Shown here: piece by piece, positions 34,379 through 42,031 of the stretch | Numbering within the stretch: the first letter of the stretch is position 1 | How the letters are laid out: each line of letters starts with the position of its first letter | The notes under the pieces: model-generated | Seen by the model: the letters and a program-made list of their open reading frames with translations, nothing else | Database searches by the model: none | What the model was told of the DNA's origin: nothing | Translations under genes and position numbers: made by a program | Assembly: GCF_028473605.1 (NCBI RefSeq) | Contig: NZ_CP097267.1 | Span: 4,208,501-4,272,500 of the forward strand | DNA length: 64,000 nt | From: Acidovorax sp. NCPPB 3576 | GTDB lineage: Bacteria; Pseudomonadota; Gammaproteobacteria; Burkholderiales; Burkholderiaceae_C | Direction: 5' to 3'

Positions 34379-36898
34379 ATGCGCCGGTGGCAGATTTCGC
34401 TGCGCACCGCCATTGCCATTCCGTTCGCCGTGCTGTTCGCGGCCACCGTGGCGCTGCACGCCTTCACCCAGCAGCGGCAGATCGGCCATCTGATCGACCA
34501 GGAAAGCGTGCGGCTGCTGGATGCCGTGACGATCACCGCCCGGGACCGGCTGTCGCGCTTTCTTTCGCGGCCCTTCGAAATCCAGCGCGACATCGCCGAC
34601 GCGATCGGCCGCCACGGCCTCTACCAGCCGGGCGACATGCGGCGCATCCACGAACACCTGCGCGCCGTGTTCGACGCCCTGTACCGCGATGAGCGCCAGA
34701 TCAGCCTGCTGGGTTTCGGCAGCCGCGACGGCGAATACGCCGGCATGCGCCGCGAGGCGGATGGCTTTCGGCTCATCCTGAAGGACCGCTCCACCGAAGG
34801 GCTCATGCACGTGTACCAGAGCGGCACGCCCGACGCAGTGTCGGCCTCGTTCCGCGGCTACGACCCGCGCGTTCGCCCCTGGTACGCCCCCGTGGCGCAG
34901 TCCGGCCGCTCCGGCTGGTCGCCGATCTACACCACCGCCGGGGAGCGTGCCGATGTGACCATTTCCGCCGCCTCCGCCGTGATCGCCGGCGGCCAGATGG
35001 TGGGCGTGATGGAGGCCGACGTGCGCCTGGACACGCTCAACCAGTTCCTGCGCGAGGACCCTTTGCGCGGGCAAGGCCACATCTTCATCCTGGACACCGA
35101 CCAGCGGCTGGTGGCGCAGTCCGAGGGCGGCTCGGTGCTGTCGGAGCAGCCTGCTGCGCGCGGGGGAGAGCGCGAGCGGCTCACCGCCGGACTGAGCGCC
35201 AGCGCGCCGATCCGCGCCGCCGCTGCCGCCCTGCCCCGCACCCGATCCGACGGGGGCATCGATTTCCAGTTCGCGCACAACGGCGAACGCTATTTCGCCC
35301 GCGTCACCCCGTTCACCCAGCAGCCTGGCATCGACTGGCGCATCGTCGTGCTGCTGCCCGAATCCGACCTGCTGGGCGACACGCGCGTGATCAGCCGCCG
35401 GTCCATCTTCGCTGCGGCCGCCATCGCACTGCTCGGGCTGCTGCTGGGGCTGTGGGCGGTGCAGCGCGTGGCGCGCCCCATATTGCTCACAGCCGACGCC
35501 GCCAACCGCCTGTCGCGTGGCGACTGGGAGCCGGGCCTGCTGCCCCACACCAGCGCCCTGCGCGAGACCACCACCCTCATCCAGGCCTTCAACCAGATGG
35601 CCGACCGCCTGCGCCAGTCGTTCCAGCAGATGCGCGAGCAGTTGCTGAGCGACCCGCTCACCCGCCTGCTGACCCGGCGCGGCCTGCTGGAGAAAGCCGA
35701 CTGGAAACCCCAGCGCTGGGCCGTGCTCAGCCTGGTGGGGCTGGATGCCTTTCGCGCCATCAACGACAGCGTGGGCTTCGGCACCGGCGATCGGCTGATG
35801 CAGGCCATCGCCGAACGGATGCGCCAGCACCTGCCTGCCACCGTGCTCATGGCGCGGCTGGGTGGCGACGAATTCGCGCTGCTGCACCTGGACGGCCAGG
35901 CCGTGGCGGAAGACACCATCGGCAAGGCGGTGCTGGGCCTGTTCTCCACACCGTTCTCCGTCGGGGCGGACGAGGTCATGCTCAATGCCTCGGTCGGGGT
36001 CGTCGCCGGTTCCCTGGCAGGCGAGCATCTGGCGGAATGGCTGCGCAACGGCAGCATCGCGCTGGGCGAGGCCAAGCGCCGCGGCCGCAACCAGTGCGTG
36101 GTGTTCGAGCCCGGCATGGTCGAGCAGTCGATGGAGCGCACGCGCCTGGCCATCGAACTGCGCCAGGCGCTGGAGAAAAGCCAGTTCATCGTGCACTACC
36201 AGCCCGTGATCGACCTGGCCAGCGGCCGGGTCACGGGTGCGGAGGCGCTGGTGCGGTGGAGCAGCCCCACGCGCGGGCTGGTGCCGCCCGGCACGTTCAT
36301 CCCCATCGCCGAAGAATCCGACCTCATCCTGGCGCTGGGCGACTGGGTGCTGCGCGCCGCCACCCAGGCCATTGCAGTCCAGCTGCCCCGCCTGCCGGAG
36401 CGCTTCGACCTCCATGTGAACGTGTCGGCGCGGCAGCTCATCCAGTCGGACTTTCCCGCCACGCTGCAGCAGGTACTGCGCGACAGCGGGCTGCCCCCGG
36501 ACCACCTCACGCTGGAGCTGACCGAATCGGTGCTGATCGAAGACGACGGCGTGACGCAGGCACGCCTGGCCGCCATCCGCGCGCTGGGCGTGAAGGTCGC
36601 CATCGACGATTTCGGCACCGGCTATTCCTCGCTGGCCTACCTGAGCCGGCTGCCCTTCGACTGCCTCAAGATCGACCAGCGCTTCGTGCGCAACCTGCTG
36701 CATTCGCCCCAGGACGCGGCCATCGTGACCGCCGTGCTCAACATCGCCCAGGGGTTCGGCGTGGCCGTGGTGGCCGAAGGCGTGGAAACCGAAGGCGAGG
36801 CCCGGCAACTGCGCGCCATGGGCTGCGCCCAGGCGCAGGGCTACTACTTCGGCAGGCCGGCACCGCTGGAAAGCATGGCCCTGTCCCCGCGGGAGTGA
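34379..36898 (+). CDS. Cache-HAMP-GGDEF-EAL cyclic-di-GMP turnover protein
   Basis: An 839-residue membrane sensor. TM1 is at about residues 10-29, a double-Cache-like periplasmic region at about 35-335 (landmarks SFRGYDPRVRPWYAPV, SPIYTTAG), TM2 at about 342-365 and HAMP to about 418. The diguanylate cyclase domain has an intact GGDEF at 495-499. The phosphodiesterase domain has an intact EAL at 622-624, plus NVSARQ, DDFGTGYSSLAYL, KIDQRFV and VAEGVET. No RxxD inhibitory site precedes GGDEF. Both domains look catalytically competent, so the net direction probably depends on the Cache ligand. Confidence 0.92.
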   Translation: MRRWQISLRTAIAIPFAVLFAATVALHAFTQQRQIGHLIDQESVRLLDAVTITARDRLSRFLSRPFEIQRDIADAIGRHGLYQPGDMRRIHEHLRAVFDALYRDERQISLLGFGSRDGEYAGMRREADGFRLILKDRSTEGLMHVYQSGTPDAVSASFRGYDPRVRPWYAPVAQSGRSGWSPIYTTAGERADVTISAASAVIAGGQMVGVMEADVRLDTLNQFLREDPLRGQGHIFILDTDQRLVAQSEGGSVLSEQPAARGGERERLTAGLSASAPIRAAAAALPRTRSDGGIDFQFAHNGERYFARVTPFTQQPGIDWRIVVLLPESDLLGDTRVISRRSIFAAAAIALLGLLLGLWAVQRVARPILLTADAANRLSRGDWEPGLLPHTSALRETTTLIQAFNQMADRLRQSFQQMREQLLSDPLTRLLTRRGLLEKADWKPQRWAVLSLVGLDAFRAINDSVGFGTGDRLMQAIAERMRQHLPATVLMARLGGDEFALLHLDGQAVAEDTIGKAVLGLFSTPFSVGADEVMLNASVGVVAGSLAGEHLAEWLRNGSIALGEAKRRGRNQCVVFEPGMVEQSMERTRLAIELRQALEKSQFIVHYQPVIDLASGRVTGAEALVRWSSPTRGLVPPGTFIPIAEESDLILALGDWVLRAATQAIAVQLPRLPERFDLHVNVSARQLIQSDFPATLQQVLRDSGLPPDHLTLELTESVLIEDDGVTQARLAAIRALGVKVAIDDFGTGYSSLAYLSRLPFDCLKIDQRFVRNLLHSPQDAAIVTAVLNIAQGFGVAVVAEGVETEGEARQLRAMGCAQAQGYYFGRPAPLESMALSPRE

Positions 36899-36935
36899 GG
36901 GCCCCGCACGGCCCAGGACGGGCGTGCAGCGGCGG

Positions 36936-37994
36936 CTATGCGCCCGCGCCGGCGAGTCGCGCCAGGGAAACGAGGCCCGCGCTGGACACCCGCAGTTCGA
37001 CCTGCGCGTTCGCCGCGTTCTCGGAGCCGACCGGCAAGATCATCGTCGCCCCGTCCTGGCCCAGCCGCGCCGACCGCGGGGCATGCGCGGCCAGCAAGGC
37101 CATGGCCTGCTGAAGGGCCGCGTCGACGAGCCGCGCGGCTGACGCGCCGGTCTCGCCCTGGTAACGGGTGCCCTCGACGATGCACCGGACACCCTCGGAC
37201 AAGCTCGAAAAGCCGATGCGCCTGCCCATCATCAGCCAGTTGTTCACGGCCATCCGCACTTCCTCCGCAGACGTTGGCACCACCGCCAGGCTCGGTCCGT
37301 CCAGCGCACCCAAAAGCACAGGCAGCAAGGCCTGCAGCGCCGCTTGCGCCGCCCCGCTGCGCTGCTCCGCGGACGCCTGCGCAAGGCCGGGCAGATGGGC
37401 CGCCAAATGCAGGTAAACGCGGTAGTAGTCGGCAAACTCGCGGGGCGTGCGCGCCTGGCCCACACCGAATGTCGCGGCCTCTGCCTGCAGCGGCTGCAAG
37501 GGCGCGGGCCCGCCAAAGGATCCGCCCGGCAATTCGCACAGCGCCGCCCAGTCCATGAATTCGATGCACTGGAACACCGGGGCCCCCTCCACGCCCAGCG
37601 AGGCCAGGAACGCCCGCGCGTTGCGCAGGTCCGCGGCGGTCAGCAGCCGATGCTCGCGCAAGACGTGCTGGACCTGCGCGCCCACCACAGGGCTGGCATC
37701 GCCGGCTTCGGCGAGCGCCAGGGTGCGAAGGTCGCCCAACCCCAGCGTCATCAGCTTGACGGGGCTGACCGACAGCCCCAGGCCGGGCAACAGCGCCAGG
37801 GGAGACCCGTGCAGGCCTTTCTGCGTGCCCTCCAGCAGGGTGGCCTCATCGGGGAAGTGGTAATGGGTCCCGAGCGAGGCGATCGCCCAGTTCAGCCATT
37901 GCGGCCCGCCGTCCACGAAGGCCAGGGCCAGCCGCCCCAACTCCGACAAGGCAGAGGAATTCTGAATGGGACGACCGGCGACGGAAATGCTCAT
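36936..37994 (-). CDS. Protein of unknown function, 352 residues
   Basis: I do not recognise a family. The protein is soluble, alanine- and leucine-rich, without signal peptide or membrane segments. It has a mixed composition of helices and a C-terminal segment MILPVGSENAANAQVELRV that looks like the end of a folded domain. Cysteines are few, and there is no obvious catalytic triad or nucleotide-binding loop. It converges with the GGDEF-EAL gene (37-bp gap) and is separated from the cytochrome gene by a terminator, so it is probably monocistronic. Codon use and GC are like the neighbours. Confidence 0.7.
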   Translation of the reverse strand: MSISVAGRPIQNSSALSELGRLALAFVDGGPQWLNWAIASLGTHYHFPDEATLLEGTQKGLHGSPLALLPGLGLSVSPVKLMTLGLGDLRTLALAEAGDASPVVGAQVQHVLREHRLLTAADLRNARAFLASLGVEGAPVFQCIEFMDWAALCELPGGSFGGPAPLQPLQAEAATFGVGQARTPREFADYYRVYLHLAAHLPGLAQASAEQRSGAAQAALQALLPVLLGALDGPSLAVVPTSAEEVRMAVNNWLMMGRRIGFSSLSEGVRCIVEGTRYQGETGASAARLVDAALQQAMALLAAHAPRSARLGQDGATMILPVGSENAANAQVELRVSSAGLVSLARLAGAGA

Positions 37995-38126
37995 GCGTTG
38001 GCCTCATGGAGGTGCGTTGATGGGATGGAACGAAAGACAGGGCACCACCAAAATATAACGCCCATCCCGGCCCGTCCGCGCTCGGGCATGCCCGGCCTCG
38101 GGCATGGGATCTCCGCGCTGTTTCAG

Positions 38127-38155
38127 CCAAAAGAAAACCCGCCAGAAGGCGGGTT
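38127..38155 (-). terminator. Rho-independent terminator for the cytochrome c gene
   Basis: An 8-bp GC-rich stem (38136-38143 against 38148-38155) with a 4-nt loop. On the minus strand it is followed by a T-rich tract (TTCTTTT). It lies 41 bp after the cytochrome stop. Confidence 0.8.
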
Positions 38156-38196
38156 CGGGGGGAGTCGCTGCAGGGTGATGCCCCGGTGCGCCACGG

Positions 38197-38862
38197 TCAG
38201 CGAAAACGCGACTGCGGCACCACCTGCAGTTCGCCGTCGAGCGAACCGATGTAGCCCGCCAGCGCCTTCAACTCGGCATTCGTGAACTGCTTGGCAATGC
38301 CCGCCATGACGGCGTTGGAGCGGCCCAGGTGCGCGTTGTTCGGGTCGGCCTTGTAGGACTTGAGCGCCACGAACAGGTAGTCCGCATGCTGGCCTGAAAT
38401 CTTGGGATACGAAGGATCGATGGGCTTGGCGAAGTTCTCGCCGTGGCAGGACACGCACGCGCCCTTTTGCAGCAGCTGCGCCACCTGCACGCTCGGCTCG
38501 CGCGTGGGCTTTGCCGGCAGGTTGGCGCCCTCGCGCACCTGGGCCGCGTAGTACGCGGACACATCGGCGATGTCCTGGTCGGTGAGCGAGTCGGCAATGC
38601 CACGCATGGTCGGGTGCTTGCGCTCGCCCTTCTTGTAGGCGTTCAGGGCCGCAGCGATGTAACGCTCGCCCTGCCCCGAAATCATGGGCACCTTGTGCAC
38701 TTCGGGAAAGCTGGCCTGGTAGCCCGGAATGCCGTGGCAGCCGATGCACATGGCGATCTTGCCCTGGCCCGCCTTGGCATCGCCCTTGGTCTCCTGGGCC
38801 TGCGAAACCGCGGTCACGCAAGCGACAGCCAGGGCGAATATCGTGGTCAACTTCTTGTTCAT
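38197..38862 (-). CDS. Dihaem cytochrome c4-type protein
   Basis: A 221-residue periplasmic dihaem cytochrome. The signal peptide is MNKKLTTIFALAVACVTAVSQAQ. Two haem-binding motifs, CIGCH (39-43) and CVSCH (136-140), lie in two similar halves, each with a PMISGQ/PKISGQ-type segment after the motif, the internal duplication expected of cytochrome c4. Such proteins pass electrons from the bc1 complex to terminal oxidases or act in anaerobic respiration. It diverges from the second MoxR gene across about 100 bp, and no oxidase gene is adjacent. Confidence 0.9.
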   Translation of the reverse strand: MNKKLTTIFALAVACVTAVSQAQETKGDAKAGQGKIAMCIGCHGIPGYQASFPEVHKVPMISGQGERYIAAALNAYKKGERKHPTMRGIADSLTDQDIADVSAYYAAQVREGANLPAKPTREPSVQVAQLLQKGACVSCHGENFAKPIDPSYPKISGQHADYLFVALKSYKADPNNAHLGRSNAVMAGIAKQFTNAELKALAGYIGSLDGELQVVPQSRFR

Positions 38863-38966
38863 TTTGCGCGCACAATCTCGTGGAAGTTTGTCGGTGCTCG
38901 GGCAGAAAACGATTATAGCCAGCGCCTTTCCAGGCCTTTTATCAACGATTACCCTATTTACGGCCC

Positions 38967-39821
38967 ATGAAATTCCAAGGCTCACAGAGTTACGTTGCCA
39001 CCCAGGACCTGATGCTCGCGGTGAATGCGGCCATCACCTTGCAGCGCCCGCTGCTCGTCAAGGGCGAGCCCGGCACCGGCAAGACCATGCTGGCCGAAGA
39101 GGTCTCGCGCGAGCTGGGCTTGCCGCTCCTGCAGTGGCACATCAAGTCCACCACCAAGGCGCAGCAGGGTCTGTATGAATACGACGCCGTGAGCCGCCTG
39201 CGCGACAGCCAGCTGGGCGACGCCGACAGCAGCGAGCGCGTGAAGGACATCCGCAACTACATCGTGCAGGGCGTGCTGTGGCAGGCCTTCACCGCCGACC
39301 AGCCCGTGGCGCTGCTGATCGACGAGATCGACAAGGCCGACATCGAATTCCCGAACGACCTACTGCGCGAGATCGACCGCATGGAGTTCTACTGCTACGA
39401 GACGCGCGAACTGATCCGCGCCAAGCACCGGCCGCTGGTCTTCATCACGTCCAACAACGAAAAGGAATTGCCCGACGCGTTCCTGCGCCGCTGCTTCTTC
39501 CACTACATCAAGTTCCCCGAGGCCGAGACGATGCGCAAGATCGTCGATGTGCACTTTCCCAAGCTCAAGAGCGAACTGCTCGCCGTGGCGATGAAGACGT
39601 TCTACGACGTGCGCGGCCTGCCGGGCCTCAAGAAAAAGCCGTCCACCAGCGAACTCATCGACTGGCTCAAGCTGCTCGTGGCCGAAGACATTCCGCTCGA
39701 AGCCCTGCAAAGCGCCGACCACAAGGTGGCCGTGCCGCCGCTGGTGGGCGCCCTGCTCAAGAACGAACAGGACGTGGGCCTGTTCGAGAAGCTGGTCTTC
39801 ATGAACCAGCGCAACCGATGA
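38967..39821 (+). CDS. MoxR-family AAA+ ATPase (second module)
   Basis: A 284-residue AAA+ ATPase. Walker A GEPGTGKT is at residues 33-40 and Walker B is in ALLIDEIDKAD near 115-125. Sensor 1 is FITSNNEKELPDAFLRRC, with arginine fingers in LRRC. It is shorter than the first MoxR (10588) and belongs to a different subfamily; it matches the APE2220/CoxD-like group that pairs with CoxE-like VWA proteins. The VWA gene lies three genes downstream at 40702 in the same direction. CoxD-type ATPases help mature molybdenum hydroxylases, but no such enzyme is near, so the client is unknown. Confidence 0.9.
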   Translation: MKFQGSQSYVATQDLMLAVNAAITLQRPLLVKGEPGTGKTMLAEEVSRELGLPLLQWHIKSTTKAQQGLYEYDAVSRLRDSQLGDADSSERVKDIRNYIVQGVLWQAFTADQPVALLIDEIDKADIEFPNDLLREIDRMEFYCYETRELIRAKHRPLVFITSNNEKELPDAFLRRCFFHYIKFPEAETMRKIVDVHFPKLKSELLAVAMKTFYDVRGLPGLKKKPSTSELIDWLKLLVAEDIPLEALQSADHKVAVPPLVGALLKNEQDVGLFEKLVFMNQRNR

Positions 39822-39831
39822 AGGGCCCGCG

Positions 39832-40062
39832 ATGAGCAGTGCACGCCGCCTGCTGATGGAAGGCCTGTCCGATGCCGTGGGCTTCGTGGGCGGCGCGCTC
39901 GCGGGCTACTGGATCGGGCGCCTGCTGGGCTTCGACATCTTCACCTCGGGCTACGGCCCGTCCAGCCTGGCGGGCATCGCGCTCGTCGGCCTGGGCGGCG
40001 GCTTCGGCCTGCAGGCGGCACGGCGCTGGCGCGCCAGCCGCGCGCCCCGCGACAAGGAGTGA
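39832..40062 (+). CDS. Small membrane protein, 76 residues
   Basis: A short protein with two hydrophobic glycine-rich segments (AVGFVGGALAGYWIGRLLGF and SLAGIALVGLGGGFGLQAA) separated by a short loop, and a basic C-terminus (ARRWRASRAPRDKE). This is the pattern of small glycine-zipper or AtpI-like inner-membrane proteins; I do not assign a family. It starts 11 bp after the MoxR gene and its stop abuts the acetyltransferase region, so it is cotranscribed with the MoxR-VWA module. Confidence 0.7.
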   Translation: MSSARRLLMEGLSDAVGFVGGALAGYWIGRLLGFDIFTSGYGPSSLAGIALVGLGGGFGLQAARRWRASRAPRDKE

Positions 40063-40070
40063 TTCTTTCC

Positions 40071-40673
40071 ATGGCTTTCGTCGAACCCGTCACCCTGCGC
40101 GATCGCGGCATCCGCCTGGAGCCGCTCGCGCTGTCGCATGAAGAGGGCTTGCGCGCCGCGGCCGCCGATGGTGCGCTGTGGACGCTGCGAATCACCTCCG
40201 TGCCCGAGCCGCAGGACGTGCGCGCCTACATCGAGACCGCCCTGGCCGGCCGCGAGCAAGGCCACCGTTTCGCCTTCGCCGTGGTGCAGGAAGACACCGG
40301 CAAAGTGCTGGGCACCAGCAGCTACCACGACATCGTGCCGGCCGTGAAGCGCGTGGAGATCGGCTTCACCTGGTACGCCAGGAGCGTGCAACGCACGCAC
40401 GTCAACACCACGTGCAAGCTGCTGCTGCTGGGCCATGCCTTCGACACGCTGGGCTGCCACGTGGTGGGCTGGCGCACCGACAACTACAACTTCGCCTCGC
40501 AGCGCGCCATCGAGCGCCTGGGCGCCAAGAAGGACGGTGTGCTGCGCGGCCACGCGCTGCGCCGCGACGGCACCATCCGCGACACGGTGATGTACAGCAT
40601 GCGCTCGGGCGAATGGCCGGAAGCCCGCGCCCAGTTGCTATATCTTTTGCAGCAGCACGCCCTAGTGGAATAA
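40071..40673 (+). CDS. GNAT-family N-acetyltransferase (RimJ/RimL-like)
   Basis: A 200-residue acetyltransferase of the RimJ/RimL type. The N-terminus is VTLRDRGIRLEPLALSHEEGL, GKVLGTSSYHDI and VEIGFTWYAR correspond to strands 4-5, and HVVGWRTDNYNFASQRAIERLGAKKDGVLRGH carries the C-terminal N-xx-S-xxA-IE-x-LG signature. The acceptor could be a protein N-terminus or a small amine. The last residues (LLYLLQQHALVE) and the stop codon lie in a copy of the dispersed repeat, so the C-terminus has been set by repeat insertion. The ATG at 40071 is preferred over an in-frame GTG at 40059. Confidence 0.88.
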   Translation: MAFVEPVTLRDRGIRLEPLALSHEEGLRAAAADGALWTLRITSVPEPQDVRAYIETALAGREQGHRFAFAVVQEDTGKVLGTSSYHDIVPAVKRVEIGFTWYARSVQRTHVNTTCKLLLLGHAFDTLGCHVVGWRTDNYNFASQRAIERLGAKKDGVLRGHALRRDGTIRDTVMYSMRSGEWPEARAQLLYLLQQHALVE

Positions 40674-40692
40674 GCGCCAGAGGGCTAAAAGG
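40634..40692 (-). repeat. Dispersed short repeat, copy 4 (minus orientation)
   Basis: On the minus strand it reads CCTTTTAGCCCTCTGGCGC, ttattccactagggcgtgct, GCTGCAAAAGATATAGCAAC, very close to copy 1. It overlaps the last ~13 codons of the acetyltransferase gene and provides its stop codon. Confidence 0.8.
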
Positions 40693-40701
40693 CTTCAACC
40701 C

Positions 40702-41889
40702 ATGTTGATCGACTTCTTCTACACCCTGCGCGCCGGCCAGTTGCCGGTGTCGGTGAAGGAATACCTCACGCTGCTGGAGGCCCTGCAGGCCGGCGTGGTG
40801 GGCCCGAACTCGGACGATGCCTGGAGCCTGGACGACTTCTACCACCTCGCGCGCACCGTGCTCGTGAAGGACGAGAAGCACTTCGACAAGTTCGACCGGG
40901 CTTTCGGCGCCTATTTCAAGGGCGTGGAGATGGTGGCCGACTTCCGCAAGGACATCCCCGCCGACTGGCTGCGCAAGCTCCTGGAGCGCGAGCTCACGCC
41001 CGAGCAGAAGGCCGCCATCGAGAAGATGGGCTGGGACGAGTTGATGGAGACGCTCAGGAAGCGCCTGGAAGAGCAGAAGGAACGCCACGAGGGCGGCAAC
41101 AAGTGGATCGGCACGGGCGGCACCAGCCCCTTCGGCCACGGCGGCTACAACCCGCAGGGCGTGCGCATCGGCGGCGCCGGCAAGAACAAGAGCGCCGTCA
41201 AGGTGTGGGATCAGCGCGCCTACAAGGACTACGACGACACGCAGGAACTGGGCACGCGCAACATCAAGGTGGCGCTGCGGCGGCTGCGCAAGTTCGCGCG
41301 CGAAGGGCACGAGATGGAGCTGGATCTGCCAGACACCATCCGCAGCACGGCGGCCAACGCGGGATACCTGGACATCAAGATGGTCCCCGAGCGCCACAAC
41401 AACGTGAAGGTGCTGCTGCTGATGGACGTGGGCGGCACAATGGACGAGCACGTGCAGCGCGTGGAAGAACTGTTTTCCGCGGTCAAGACGGAGTTCAAGC
41501 ACCTGGAGTTCTACTACTTCCACAACTGTGTGTACGACTTCATGTGGAAGAACAACCGCCGCCGCTTCGCCGAGAAGTTTCCGACCTGGGACATCATCCG
41601 CAAGTACAACAAGGACTACAAGCTCATCTTCGTGGGCGATGCCACCATGAGCCCCTACGAGATCCTGCAGCCCGGCGGCAGCGTGGAATACGACAATGAA
41701 GAGGCCGGCGCCGAGTGGCTGCAGCGCCTGATCCATGCCTTTCCCCGGTTCGCCTGGATCAACCCCGAGCCCCAGGGCGTGTGGCAGTACCGGCAAAGCA
41801 TCGGCATCATCCAGCAGATCGTGGGCCAGCGCATGTACCCGCTGTCGCTCAAAGGGCTGGAAGAGACCATGCGCCTGCTGTCCAAATAA
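40702..41889 (+). CDS. CoxE-like VWA domain protein with altered MIDAS
   Basis: A 395-residue cytosolic protein. A helical N-terminal half contains a charged linker and a glycine-rich stretch (GTGGTSPFGHGGYNPQG), and a VWA fold follows from about residue 235. The metal site normally reads DxSxS but here is D242-V-G-G-T246, so the two serines are replaced by Gly and Thr; this change is seen in part of the CoxE-like family, as I recall, and may weaken or alter metal binding. It is the last gene of the module starting at 38967 and is followed by a terminator. The expected partner is the MoxR ATPase at 38967. Confidence 0.87.
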   Translation: MLIDFFYTLRAGQLPVSVKEYLTLLEALQAGVVGPNSDDAWSLDDFYHLARTVLVKDEKHFDKFDRAFGAYFKGVEMVADFRKDIPADWLRKLLERELTPEQKAAIEKMGWDELMETLRKRLEEQKERHEGGNKWIGTGGTSPFGHGGYNPQGVRIGGAGKNKSAVKVWDQRAYKDYDDTQELGTRNIKVALRRLRKFAREGHEMELDLPDTIRSTAANAGYLDIKMVPERHNNVKVLLLMDVGGTMDEHVQRVEELFSAVKTEFKHLEFYYFHNCVYDFMWKNNRRRFAEKFPTWDIIRKYNKDYKLIFVGDATMSPYEILQPGGSVEYDNEEAGAEWLQRLIHAFPRFAWINPEPQGVWQYRQSIGIIQQIVGQRMYPLSLKGLEETMRLLSK

Positions 41890-41905
41890 CCGCCCGGTAC
41901 GGCTC

Positions 41906-41943
41906 AGCGCGCGCCGCTGTCTGACAGCGGCGGTGCGCTTTTC
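41906..41943 (+). terminator. Rho-independent terminator after the VWA gene
   Basis: A long GC-rich hairpin (about 15-bp arms, AGCGC-GCGCCGCTGT against ACAGCGGCGGTGCGCT, 3-nt loop) followed by TTTT. It ends the MoxR-VWA transcript, 17 bp after the stop. Confidence 0.85.
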
Positions 41944-42031
41944 AGGCCATAGTGCCCCCAATTGCCGTTGCGCAGCCTGGATGCAACGGCGTGGCAGCGC
42001 TCCCATCAAGCACCATAAAGTCTTTCCTTAC

